Source: Beijerinckiaceae bacterium RH AL1
GTDB taxonomy: Bacteria > Pseudomonadota > Alphaproteobacteria > Rhizobiales > Beijerinckiaceae
Assembly: GCA_901457705.2 (NCBI GenBank)
Contig: LR590083.2
Coordinates: forward strand, 1,302,597 to 1,366,596
DNA length: 64,000 bases
Reading direction: 5' to 3'
The notes under the pieces are model-generated. The model was not told the DNA's origin. It was given only the letters and a program-made list of their open reading frames with translations, and searched no databases. A program made the position numbers and the translations under genes. Positions 9,315 through 18,084 of the stretch are shown here, piece by piece; the stretch's first letter is position 1; each line of letters begins with the position of its first letter.

Positions 9315-10292
9315 ATGCGGCTTTCTCGACGCGGGATGCTCTTCGCCCTCTGTGCGGCCTCCCTTCCCATGCCGGCCGCCATCGCGGGGAACAACGTTGT
9401 GCCGCCGGGGCGCACCTCGGTGACCGGGTCGCGGCGGGCCGAGCTCGTCGACCTCCATGTCTCGGCCTTTCCGCTCGTGGGCAACCCGGTGATTCCCGGC
9501 ACGACGGAGCCGTTCTTCCAGACGGACGAAGGCGGCCGCTTCCATCTCGCGCCACGCGGCGGCAAGCTCTACGAGCATCCGACGTACGACGATCCGCGCA
9601 CGTTGCTGGTCCTGCCGCCGGCGAAGGCCAAACCGCAGGCACTCGTCGTCTTCTTTCACGGCAACCTCGCGACGCTGGAGCACGACGTCGTCGGCCGCCA
9701 GCGCGTGGTCGCGCAGTTCGAGCGGTCTGGTCTCAATGCCGCGCTGGTCGCGCCTCAGCTCGCCGTGAATGCGCTCGATTCGAGCCCTGGGCGTTTTTAT
9801 GAGCAGGGCTTCCTCGACGACTACCTGGCGGCGGCTGGCGTAGCCCTCGCCGAGCGATCGCAGGGACGCTTAACGGCAGCGGAGCTCGACGCCCTGCCGG
9901 TGATTTTCGTCGCCTACAGCGGCGGCTACCTCGCCACGGCTTACAGCCTGCCGGCGCAGAGCCGCACGCAGCGCCGCATCCTCGGCGTCGTGCTGCTTGA
10001 CGCGCTGTTCGGCGAGGAGCCGAAATTCGCCGACTGGCTGAGGGAGCGGCCGGACGCGTTCTTCGTCAGCGCCTATTCGGCGTCCTCGGCCGCACTGAAC
10101 GGCAAGCTCGCCGACGAGCTTGGCCGATCCGGCGTGACCGTCCTGCGCACGCTCCCTGGCAGGCTGAAGCCCGGCGATGTCGTGCTGCAGGCCGCACTGA
10201 CGGCGGTCCACAACGACTTCGTCACCGCGGCGTGGACGCGCGATCCGCTCGCCGCGGTGCTCAAGCGGGTCGATCTCGGACCGGAGCGCTGA
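9315..10292 (+). CDS. Exported alpha/beta-hydrolase-like protein
   Basis: This 325-residue protein begins with a twin-arginine-like or Sec signal (MRLSRRGMLFALCAASLPMP, cleavage near AIAG), so it is probably periplasmic. The mature sequence has ALVVFFHGNLATLEHD, matching the oxyanion-side HG motif of alpha/beta hydrolases, and VIFVAYSGGYLATAYSL, where the serine of YSGG would be the nucleophile in the elbow. An AVHNDFV segment near the C-terminus could supply the catalytic histidine. The substrate is unknown. No operon partner is clear; the next gene follows 22 bp later and may be co-transcribed. Confidence 0.65.
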   Translation: MRLSRRGMLFALCAASLPMPAAIAGNNVVPPGRTSVTGSRRAELVDLHVSAFPLVGNPVIPGTTEPFFQTDEGGRFHLAPRGGKLYEHPTYDDPRTLLVLPPAKAKPQALVVFFHGNLATLEHDVVGRQRVVAQFERSGLNAALVAPQLAVNALDSSPGRFYEQGFLDDYLAAAGVALAERSQGRLTAAELDALPVIFVAYSGGYLATAYSLPAQSRTQRRILGVVLLDALFGEEPKFADWLRERPDAFFVSAYSASSAALNGKLADELGRSGVTVLRTLPGRLKPGDVVLQAALTAVHNDFVTAAWTRDPLAAVLKRVDLGPER

Positions 10293-10329
10293 CGGCTATC
10301 CGCAGCGCCGAGACATGCTACGGGAGCGC

Positions 10330-10941
10330 ATGACCAACGACACGCGGGCCTGGGTCCGCCTTCCGTCCGGCAAGCGCCTCGATCTTCTGCATCCGACCCC
10401 GTTCGATTGGGACGACGAGGATCTCGCCGTCGGGCTCGCACGCACCTATCGCTGGGGCGGCCATTCGGCCTGGCCGCTGCCCTTATCGGTCGCCCAGCAT
10501 TCGCTGATGGTGATGGCGATGCACCGCCGCGCGGCCGGCCGTCGCGAGGCGGACGCCGACCTGCGCGAGTTGCTGCACGATGCCGACGAGGGTCTCCTCG
10601 GCTTCGACTGCATCTCCGTCGTCAAGCCGTTCCTCGGCGAGGCGTTTCGCGCGCTAACCTCGGATCTGCAACGCGCGGTGGCGATCCGCTACCGCGTGAC
10701 GCCGTTCGATGCGGCGACCCAGAAGGCGCACAAGCGTGCAGACCGCGTCGCCGCGGCATCGGAAGCCGTGCACGTCGTCGGTTGGACGCGCGACGAAGTT
10801 CGCCATACGCTTCGCATTCCCTACGAGCCGCTCGCAAGCGACCCGCTCGTTGCGCTCTTCCAGGGCACCCCATGGGAGCCCTGGCCGCCGGCTGTCGCCG
10901 CGGAGCGGTTCCTTGCGGAACTGCGTGCGCTGACGCGCTGA
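10330..10941 (+). CDS. YfbR-like HD-domain phosphohydrolase
   Basis: This 203-residue protein shows HD-family metal ligands in order: SVAQHSLMV near residue 56, ELLHDADEGLLG near residue 82, and further acidic/His residues. The arrangement and the RTYRWGGHS lead-in resemble YfbR-like 5'-deoxynucleotidases and related HD hydrolases. Such enzymes remove phosphate from (deoxy)nucleotide monophosphates using divalent metal; the exact substrate cannot be told here. ATG 10315 is an in-frame alternative; 10330 is chosen because gggag lies just upstream, though spacing is tight. Confidence 0.72.
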   Translation: MTNDTRAWVRLPSGKRLDLLHPTPFDWDDEDLAVGLARTYRWGGHSAWPLPLSVAQHSLMVMAMHRRAAGRREADADLRELLHDADEGLLGFDCISVVKPFLGEAFRALTSDLQRAVAIRYRVTPFDAATQKAHKRADRVAAASEAVHVVGWTRDEVRHTLRIPYEPLASDPLVALFQGTPWEPWPPAVAAERFLAELRALTR

Positions 10942-10946
10942 GCCGT

Positions 10947-11747
10947 CTACTCGGCCGCGACCGCGAGCACGTGGTTGTAGTGCGCCTCGACCTCGTCCGC
11001 CGCGGCGGCGAACATCGCGATGCCCTGCAGCACGAGCTTCTCGATGCGCTCCGGCGAGCCGGAGTCGTCGTACGCCCTGGCGAAGTCCATCACGATTTCC
11101 TCGTGCGACGGCTCGCCGTCGTGGGGAACGGTGTGGACTTCCATCCAGATCGAACGTTTGCGTGCGAACAGTTGCGTGTAGGCCGGCGCGTGCGCCAAAG
11201 TCTCGCCGGCGGTCTCGGCAATGAACTCGGTCGACGCGAGCGACCGGGCGAAGAACTCGACGAGGTCGCCGTTGCCGGTTTCGTCGATCAGGCGCTGGAT
11301 CAGCGGCGTCGCCGGCTCCGACTGCAAGACCTCGTAGCTGATGCCGAGGTTACGCGCGTCGGCTTCCCAATGCTTGGAGTGCCGATACTCGTCCTTCTGC
11401 ATCTCGATGAGGCTCGCACGCGCTTCCTCGAAGACGCCGGCGATTTCGCTATCCAGCAGATTGCGGATCGACTTCGCCGAGCCAAGTAGCGTTTCCCTCG
11501 TTTTGTTGCGGCCGAACTTGGCGTACAGCGGCTCGCGCGGCAGGTTGCTTGAGTTGGCCCGCCGATCGATGGCCTTTTCGAAGTCTCGCGTGAATGGCCA
11601 GAATCCCCGCATGTGGGCGATCGCAGCAGACCGATCGCCTTCGCGGCAACGCTGAATAAGAGAGCAATTGGCCATCGCATCACGCGCGGCCTCCTCTAGA
11701 CGCTCCATGTTGAAATATTCATGGTTATCGTCGTGGAACAGCGACAT
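10947..11747 (-). CDS. Haem-oxygenase-like fold metalloenzyme (HDO/TENA-like), unassigned
   Basis: This 266-residue, almost entirely helical protein has metal-ligand-like clusters: E120-Y-R-H123 with H126 in one helix, E203-V-H205 in another, and H215-E216 followed by D221. The spacing of E...H and E-x-H/HEE pairs recalls the iron-containing redox enzyme branch of the haem-oxygenase-like superfamily, which includes HDO di-iron oxidases and TENA/PqqC-fold proteins. These act on small molecules by oxidative chemistry. The upstream region is AT-rich and holds its own promoter. It stands alone, converging with the HD hydrolase gene, so no pathway can be inferred. Confidence 0.6.
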   Translation of the reverse strand: MSLFHDDNHEYFNMERLEEAARDAMANCSLIQRCREGDRSAAIAHMRGFWPFTRDFEKAIDRRANSSNLPREPLYAKFGRNKTRETLLGSAKSIRNLLDSEIAGVFEEARASLIEMQKDEYRHSKHWEADARNLGISYEVLQSEPATPLIQRLIDETGNGDLVEFFARSLASTEFIAETAGETLAHAPAYTQLFARKRSIWMEVHTVPHDGEPSHEEIVMDFARAYDDSGSPERIEKLVLQGIAMFAAAADEVEAHYNHVLAVAAE

Positions 11748-11971
11748 GCCCGACCCCTTTATGCCGTGGTAAGCAATTGTTTACCATTGTGGCGAGGTTG
11801 GCAATAGAATTGTTTGTTCGGCAACTAGGCCGGCATGGCTTCATTCGCCATCAAGGTTAACGGCACGCGCCAGCGGCACGGTCCCAAAAGCAGGCCAGAG
11901 TGTCGAACGTTCGTAATGAAACGTGAGCTTCGATCGCGGCCAAAGCGTCGCTTACGCTGAGCGAGGCTTCG

Positions 11972-14050
11972 TCAGGCGAGCCGGCGTCGTGCCAACTCTG
12001 TCCGATCCACGTCTGGTCGATAGAGCATCGTTTTTGCCACACCCTCGAACTGAGCCGTAAACGGCTTGGGCGTGGCGATACCGTAGCCCTGAGCAAAATC
12101 GACGCCAATGTCGCGCAGCGCCGAGGCAATCTCTTCCGTTTCGACGAACTCGGCGACGATTTGCTTCCCCATCACGTGCCCGACGTGGACGATCATTTCG
12201 ACCATCGCCCGGTCCGAGCGTTCGAGGAGAAGGTTTTTCACAAAAGCGCCATCGATCTTCAGGACGTCGACCGGCAGCTCCTTCAGGTAGTTGAACGACG
12301 ACATGCCGGAGCCGAAGTCGTCGAGCGAGAAGGTGCAGCCGAGCGCCTTCAGCTCGTGGATGAAGGCACGTGCGGCATCGAGGTTGACGATCGCGGTCGT
12401 CTCGGTGATCTCGAACGAGATGATGCTCGGCGGGACGCGGAACTCGGCGAAGGCCGCCTTCAGGAAATCGAGGAAGGCGTCGTCGCCGACGGTCACGCCC
12501 GAGAGGTTGATGCCGCAGCGCACGATCGGCTCGGCCTGCGCGATCTTACGGCGCTCGGCCAGCGTGCGGAAGGCCTGGCGCACGACCCACCGGTCGACCT
12601 GCTTCATGAGGCCGAAGCGTTCGGCCGCGGGCAGGAAGCTCGAGGGCGGCACGAGCGCGCCCTGCTCGTCGCACATCCGGATCAGCACCTCGAGGTGGAC
12701 GCCGGGCTCGCCCCCGTCCGCCAGCGCGACGATCTCCTGCGCGTGCAGGACGAAGCGATCTTCAGCCAGCGCGTGCTGGATGCGGTGCACCCAGTTCATC
12801 TCGCTGACGCGGCCGCGCGTCTCCTGGTCCTCCTTGCGGTGGATCTGGACGCAGTTGCGGCCCTTCTCCTTGGCCATGAAGCAGGCCATGTCGGCTTCCG
12901 ACATCATCTGCTCGGGCGAGATCGTGCCGGCGTAGTCGTGCGCAAGGCCGATGCTGGCGGTCACCTTGAAGCTGCGGCCGTGCCACGAGAACTCGACGTG
13001 CTCGACCGCGACGCGAACGGCCTCGGCCAGGGCAAGCGCGCTGGCGACGTCGGTCCGCCACACGAGGATGCCGAACTCGTCGCCGCCGAGGCGGGCGATG
13101 AGGTCGTCCGGCCCCAGCAGGTCCTGCAGCGGCGGCCCGATCCGGCGCAGCATCGCGTCGCCGGCGGCGTGGCCACAGGTGTCGTTGATGATCTTGAACT
13201 GGTCGAGATCGATGAACATCAGCGCGCAGGCGGCGCCGCGCTCGCCCTTGACGGGTGTCAGGGCGTGCAGAAGATTTTCCTCGAACGCGCGGCGGTTGGC
13301 GAGCGAGGTCAGCTCGTCGTGCGAGGCCTGCCAGGAGAGCGCATCCTCGAAGCTGCGCCGCTGCCGCAGGACCTTGCCGACGCGCCAGATGGTCAGCATC
13401 GCCAGCACGCCGGCGAGCGCGATGTTGACGACGAGCAGGATGCGCTCGACGATCCGCGCGCCGTCGTCCAGCACGCGGGAGAAGGCGATGGCCTTCGGCG
13501 TGATCGCCGCGTCGACTTGCTCGACCCGGCCTCTCAGCTCGGCGACCCGCCCGGTCGGGAACTGCGTGCCGACCGACGCGCCGATCCTGTCGAGCTCGAG
13601 GATGTAGGGGTCCGTCTCGCTCCACTTGGCGAGTGCTTCCTTAAGGTAAGGCAGGCTGCGGAAGTTCGAGTACATCCAGATGAGGCTGGGGATGTCCTGC
13701 GGCGCGATGCCGGCGCGCAGCAGCGCGCGACGCGCCGCAACCGGATCGGGGTTCTCGCGCTCCAGGTCGAGGCGCCCCTCGCGGTAGGCGAGCGGGACCG
13801 CGATGGCATCGTGGAAGGCCTTGAGGACCCGGGTATCTTCGGAATCGAGGTAGAGGCTGAGGAAGTAGACGGCCTCGTGCTGGCTCTTCGACCACAGGCT
13901 TTCGCCCGACACGAAGGCGCGGATCGTCGACAGCGTGTAGACGCTGAAGCCTCCGACCGCCATCTGGGTCAAGATGACGACGACGAACGGCCAGGCCGAA
14001 ACATTCGGCCCGAGGCGGAATCGCTCCCGCCATCCGTGCTGTTTCGCCAT
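11972..14050 (-). CDS. Membrane-bound GGDEF-EAL cyclic-di-GMP enzyme
   Basis: This 692-residue protein has a membrane segment at about 19-41, a ~160-residue periplasmic sensor region, a second membrane segment at about 202-225, then a GGDEF domain (exact GGDEF at 322-326, so the cyclase active site is intact) and an EAL domain. The EAL signature is EVL at 454-456, which keeps the catalytic Glu; the downstream ISFEITET, LDDFGSGMSSF, KIDGAF, and FVETEE segments with Q in FAQGYG are all present. Both synthesis and hydrolysis of c-di-GMP appear possible. The sensor domain lacks a recognisable family. It is a single-gene unit. Confidence 0.93.
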   Translation of the reverse strand: MAKQHGWRERFRLGPNVSAWPFVVVILTQMAVGGFSVYTLSTIRAFVSGESLWSKSQHEAVYFLSLYLDSEDTRVLKAFHDAIAVPLAYREGRLDLERENPDPVAARRALLRAGIAPQDIPSLIWMYSNFRSLPYLKEALAKWSETDPYILELDRIGASVGTQFPTGRVAELRGRVEQVDAAITPKAIAFSRVLDDGARIVERILLVVNIALAGVLAMLTIWRVGKVLRQRRSFEDALSWQASHDELTSLANRRAFEENLLHALTPVKGERGAACALMFIDLDQFKIINDTCGHAAGDAMLRRIGPPLQDLLGPDDLIARLGGDEFGILVWRTDVASALALAEAVRVAVEHVEFSWHGRSFKVTASIGLAHDYAGTISPEQMMSEADMACFMAKEKGRNCVQIHRKEDQETRGRVSEMNWVHRIQHALAEDRFVLHAQEIVALADGGEPGVHLEVLIRMCDEQGALVPPSSFLPAAERFGLMKQVDRWVVRQAFRTLAERRKIAQAEPIVRCGINLSGVTVGDDAFLDFLKAAFAEFRVPPSIISFEITETTAIVNLDAARAFIHELKALGCTFSLDDFGSGMSSFNYLKELPVDVLKIDGAFVKNLLLERSDRAMVEMIVHVGHVMGKQIVAEFVETEEIASALRDIGVDFAQGYGIATPKPFTAQFEGVAKTMLYRPDVDRTELARRRLA

Positions 14051-14246
14051 GGTCGAAATCGTCGGCTCTCCGAAAGGGGTGATGTTTGGCTACGCACCGT
14101 AGCGTCACCGCACATTCCACCGTTGCCATGAAGAAACCCTTGCAGTGCAACGCCACCGAAGACTGCAAAAAATTTAGCTTAAGCGAAGTAATTCAAATGC
14201 GTTTCAAGGCGTTAACTGCAGGCACCATCGATCGGACGCGCCGGCC

Positions 14247-14918
14247 TCAGAACAGTGTCGGGCGCCCGTCGAACCACACGCAATTTTGCGCCGCCTGCCG
14301 GGCGTCGAAGCCGGGCGGAGCACTGACCGGGGCGATGTAGCGGCCCTCGGCGGCGATGTGCAGCGTCTTGAAGCTCTGCCTGTCGATGCCGTCGGCGAAG
14401 TAGCAGTACTGATGCTCGGGCACGGTGCCCTGCGGCGCGAAATTGTAGCCGGTGACAACTTCGCCCGTGCCGAAATGCACGGCCTTGAAGATCGTGTAGT
14501 TGGTCTTCACCTGCGCCTTGCTCGCGGGAGAGGCATCCTCCTTCAGCTGCTCGCGCGTGGGATGCGGGAGCGCCTTGTCGTCGGCGAGATGCACCTGCGC
14601 CGCCGGGTCCATCGCGACCTGCGCGGCCGGGTCGAGCTTCACGCTGGCGTCGGGGTTGAGTTCCGCGTGCAGCTTGGCGCGCTCCAGGGCCTTGGTCAGC
14701 GTGTCGGCGAGGCGCTCGGCGGCGCCGCTCGCGTCCTTGCTGCGCGCGTAGCCGAGGAACGCGAGCCCGACGCCGGCGCCGACCATCATCGCCAGCACGC
14801 CGACGGCCGTGCAGCGGAGGAGCCAGGCCTTGGCGGCGACCATGCTCGCCTCGGCGCCGACGCGCCGATGCACCGCGCCGGCCAGCTCCCTGTTTGCTTT
14901 GCTGCCGGCGATCAGCAC
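14247..14918 (-). CDS. Membrane-anchored hypothetical protein, partner of the 14922-16175 gene
   Basis: This 223-residue protein is not recognised. One transmembrane helix lies around residues 35-56 (CTAVGVLAMMVGAGVGLAF), followed by an Ala/Lys/Glu helix and short degenerate repeats (VKLDPAAQV, AMDPAAQVHL), then a C-terminal domain with two cysteines (YCYF and NCVWF) probably outside the cytoplasm. The start lies three bases after the stop of the upstream membrane protein, so they form an operon and may form a complex. The function is unknown. Confidence 0.65.
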   Translation of the reverse strand: MLIAGSKANRELAGAVHRRVGAEASMVAAKAWLLRCTAVGVLAMMVGAGVGLAFLGYARSKDASGAAERLADTLTKALERAKLHAELNPDASVKLDPAAQVAMDPAAQVHLADDKALPHPTREQLKEDASPASKAQVKTNYTIFKAVHFGTGEVVTGYNFAPQGTVPEHQYCYFADGIDRQSFKTLHIAAEGRYIAPVSAPPGFDARQAAQNCVWFDGRPTLF

Positions 14919-14921
14919 GGC

Positions 14922-16175
14922 TCAGGCCGCTCCCGGCGGCGGGTTGGTTGCGACAAGCGTCGGGCGCGTCGGGCCGAAGGGTCGCGTCGGCTCCGGCGGC
15001 GCCCCGGCCGTGGCGGCGGGCTCCGTGGCGGCCGGCGGGTCCGGCGGCACGGGGGCCGCGGGCTGCGCGGGGATGTCGGGCGCCTGCGGCTCGATCTTCT
15101 GCGCGACGACGGCCTTCGCCACGGCGATGTTGGCGGCCTTCTCGGCATGCGCGTCGAGCGTCCGGGTGAGAGGGGACAACAGCTGGTCGACCAGCGCCTG
15201 CTCGTCGACCTCGAGCGCCTCCGGCGGCTCGCGCAACGGCGTCACCGAGGCCAGCGCCAGCGCGGTGGCGGCCAGCGAGGCGAAGATCGCCGGGAAGAAC
15301 ACGAAGATGCGCAGGAAGCTGTGCAGCTCGGCCTCCGTCACCTCCGTCGGGTCCTTGCCGAAGAACATGCCGGTGAAGGAGTGGAGCTGCGAGTTCAGGA
15401 TCGCGTCGCGGCGCTTCAGCTCGGCGTCGGCCACCCCCTTCGCGACCGCCGTCGCGTCGAGCGCGTCGCGGACCTTACGGGCGGCGTCCAGCTTGTCGGA
15501 GGCCTCGGCCCGCGTCGCCTGGGCGTCCGAGAGGTTCGTCGACATCACCTTCTGCCGGCCGTCCGTGTGGCACTCCTGCGTGGAATAGCGGCGGCCGAGC
15601 GAGTTCAGGTGCCAGACGCGGCTGCACTTGTCGGCGGGCAGGGCGCCAAGCTCGGTGTTGACGGCCTTCAGGCGCGTCTCGGCGTCGGCCAGCTCGGCGG
15701 TGCGCTGGGCGACGACGGCATCGGCATCGCGGACCTTGCCCGCGAAGGCGGCCTGCGTGCTCTCGGCATCCTTCAGCGCGGCCGTGGCACGGGTGACGTC
15801 GATGAGGCGCGGGCGGAACATCACCTCGCCGAGCTGCGACAGCGACTTCACGCTGACCGCGACGGCGCAGAGCACCATGATCGCGAAGACGAGCTTCCAG
15901 AACCAGGAGGGCTGCGTGCGCAGCGCGAGCGCCAGCGGCACGCGGGCGATCTCGATCCCGGCATAGGCGACCGGCGCCAGCATCATCATCGCCATCGTGT
16001 CGAAGTCGTTGTGGCCGTAGATCTTGGCGAAGAACCAGGCCGACAGCAGCGAGGTGGACACGACGGCAAGCTCGATGCCGTAGGCCATGCCGAGATACTT
16101 GTAGTCGATGCGGTAGCCCTGCTTCGCGTTGAAGGCCTCCTTCTTCGCGAAATAGCCGAGCGCGGCGTCGCTCAT
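14922..16175 (-). CDS. Polytopic membrane protein with long coiled coil and proline-rich tail
   Basis: This 417-residue protein starts at the ATG following the gaattcaggtgcgcac region. Three membrane helices lie near residues 28-50, 57-76 and 88-106, then a charged Ala/Glu/Lys/Arg coiled coil (about 120-260) interrupted by a cysteine-containing insert (PADKCSRVWHLNSLG...QECH), then a fourth membrane helix near 295-318 and a C-terminal Pro/Ala/Glu tail. The layout resembles DUF4407-like membrane proteins with a large helical loop, but no family is certain. It is first gene of a two-gene operon with 14247-14918. Confidence 0.7.
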   Translation of the reverse strand: MSDAALGYFAKKEAFNAKQGYRIDYKYLGMAYGIELAVVSTSLLSAWFFAKIYGHNDFDTMAMMMLAPVAYAGIEIARVPLALALRTQPSWFWKLVFAIMVLCAVAVSVKSLSQLGEVMFRPRLIDVTRATAALKDAESTQAAFAGKVRDADAVVAQRTAELADAETRLKAVNTELGALPADKCSRVWHLNSLGRRYSTQECHTDGRQKVMSTNLSDAQATRAEASDKLDAARKVRDALDATAVAKGVADAELKRRDAILNSQLHSFTGMFFGKDPTEVTEAELHSFLRIFVFFPAIFASLAATALALASVTPLREPPEALEVDEQALVDQLLSPLTRTLDAHAEKAANIAVAKAVVAQKIEPQAPDIPAQPAAPVPPDPPAATEPAATAGAPPEPTRPFGPTRPTLVATNPPPGAA

Positions 16176-16433
16176 GTGCGCACCTGAATTCCCATGATCC
16201 GTCGCGAGCAGACCAGCGGCTTGTGGCGCGACAAGGGCAGGGCGGCGCGGCCAAATCGCCGCCGGACAGCCGACATGGCGTCCGACGGCCGGCGGACGGG
16301 CGTTGCAATAAGGTCGCACGGGCCGGCCATGTAACGCCGCATGCCTAGAGTTGCGGCGGCGCTCCCAACTTTTGCTCTTTTCAGATGATCCGTGTTCGGC
16401 AGACTTGAGATGCTGCAACATCGGGAAACGACG

Positions 16434-17996
16434 ATGGCCGACATTGTCCTGATCAATCCGCGTTTCGAAGCAAGCTACTGGGGCCTGGAGCACGCGCTGC
16501 ATCTGGCGGGCAAGAAAGCCAACATGCCGGTCGCCGCCCTGCCGCTGCTGGCCGCCCTGACGCCGCCCGGCCACACGATCACGGTCATCGACGAGAACGT
16601 CGAGCCGATCGACTACGAGCGCTGCGCCAGGGCCGACATCGTCGGGCTCACCGGCATGATCGTCCAGCGCTTCCGCATGAGCGAGATCCTGACGGAGCTG
16701 AAGAAGCGGGGCTGCTTCGTGGTGCTCGGCGGCCCGTGGGTCTCGGTGAAGGAGGACTATTTCGGCGAGCTCGCCGACGTCGTCTTCGTCGGCGAGGCGG
16801 AGACGACCTGGCCGCAGTTCCTCGAGGAGTTCGCCGCCGGCACGCATTCGCGCCGCTACGAGCAGGCGGAGCGCACCGACATGTCGACGGTGCCGGTGCC
16901 GCGCTTCGACCTGCTCAAGATGAAGAACTACGTGCTCGGCACGATCCAGTTCTCGCGCGGCTGCCCGTTCATGTGCGAGTTCTGCGACATCATCGTCACC
17001 TTCGGCCGCAAGCCGCGGCTGAAGACGGCGGGGCAGATCACCGCCGAGCTAGATGCTCTTTTAAAGACGAAGATGCGCGCGGCCTTCATCGTCGACGACA
17101 ACCTGATCGGCAACAAGAAGGCGGTGAAGGAGCTGCTGCACGCGGTCATCGCCTGGCAGGAGCGCCACAAGTACCCGCTGACCTTCATCACCGAGGCCTC
17201 GCTCGATCTCGCCGACGACGAGGACATGATGGAGCTGATGGACCTCGCCAACATCCGCTCGGTCTTCGTCGGCATCGAGACGCCGAACGAGGACGCGCTG
17301 AAGGAGACCAAGAAGACGCAGAACCTGCGCGGCCACAACCGCTCGATCCCCGAGAAGGTGGCGGCGATCCAGGCGCACGGCATCGAGGTCTGGTCCGGCA
17401 TGATGCTCGGCTTCGACACCGACCAGCCCGACATCTTCGAGCGCCAGGTGAAGCTCGTCGAGGAGGCGAAGATCATCCACTCCTCCGTCGGCATGGTGAC
17501 CGCGATCCCGAAGACGCCGCTGCACGCCCGCATGGACAAGGCCGGCCGGCTCGACCATGCCGACAGGTCGGAGTGGGGCACCAACGTGATCCCGGTCTCG
17601 ATGAGCCGCGAGGCGCTGCGCGACGGCTACATCAAGGTGCTCGCCGATCTCTACAGCGCCAAAAACTACTTCAAGCGGATGGACTCGCTCTACCTCGACG
17701 GCGCGCTCGGCGAGTCGAAGCTGCGCGCCGCGACGCTGCGCACCAAGCCGGTGCAGTACCTGCTCGCGAGCGCCGGCGCGCTTTTGATGTCGGCGGCGGT
17801 GTTCGTGCGGCTGCAGACCGCGGTCGGCGACAGGGAGCTGCGCCGCGACTACCGCCAGTCGACGTGGAACGTGATCCGCCGCCGCCCGAACCCCTTCGTG
17901 CTGCAGACCTACGCGCTGAAGTCGGTGATGCACTACCACTACCACCGCCTGCTCTCCGGCATGATGGTCGACGGGCACCTGATCAACATGTTCTGA
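16434..17996 (+). CDS. B12-binding radical SAM protein, HpnP-like (DUF4070)
   Basis: This 520-residue protein has an N-terminal cobalamin-binding-like Rossmann half (IVLINPRFEASYWG, VVLGGPWVSV, VFVGEAE) and a radical SAM core with CxxxCxxC at C177, C181 and C184 (RGCPFMCEFC). The C-terminal part (YFKRMDSLYLDG onward) matches the DUF4070 region. The beginning, with WGLEHAL and NMPVAALPLLAALTPP, strongly recalls hopanoid C-2 methylase HpnP, which uses B12 and SAM to methylate bacteriohopanoids. HpnP identity is from memory of the family and needs comparison. No hopanoid gene is adjacent in this window. The start has gggaa upstream. Confidence 0.8.
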   Translation: MADIVLINPRFEASYWGLEHALHLAGKKANMPVAALPLLAALTPPGHTITVIDENVEPIDYERCARADIVGLTGMIVQRFRMSEILTELKKRGCFVVLGGPWVSVKEDYFGELADVVFVGEAETTWPQFLEEFAAGTHSRRYEQAERTDMSTVPVPRFDLLKMKNYVLGTIQFSRGCPFMCEFCDIIVTFGRKPRLKTAGQITAELDALLKTKMRAAFIVDDNLIGNKKAVKELLHAVIAWQERHKYPLTFITEASLDLADDEDMMELMDLANIRSVFVGIETPNEDALKETKKTQNLRGHNRSIPEKVAAIQAHGIEVWSGMMLGFDTDQPDIFERQVKLVEEAKIIHSSVGMVTAIPKTPLHARMDKAGRLDHADRSEWGTNVIPVSMSREALRDGYIKVLADLYSAKNYFKRMDSLYLDGALGESKLRAATLRTKPVQYLLASAGALLMSAAVFVRLQTAVGDRELRRDYRQSTWNVIRRRPNPFVLQTYALKSVMHYHYHRLLSGMMVDGHLINMF

Positions 17997-18084
17997 GGAA
18001 AAAGCCGGCCGACCCGCTGGCTCTTGCCAGCGGCGTCGGCGGCGATACGTTCGAGCCTGTTTTCAGTCGGCTCGGTGATTTTCC

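Noticed and set aside
9109-9423. Frames across tRNA-Val
   Set aside because: They run through the tRNA gene and are not protein-like.
12161-14131. 656-codon plus-strand frame opposite the GGDEF-EAL gene
   Set aside because: Antisense shadow; the minus-strand gene has complete catalytic motifs.
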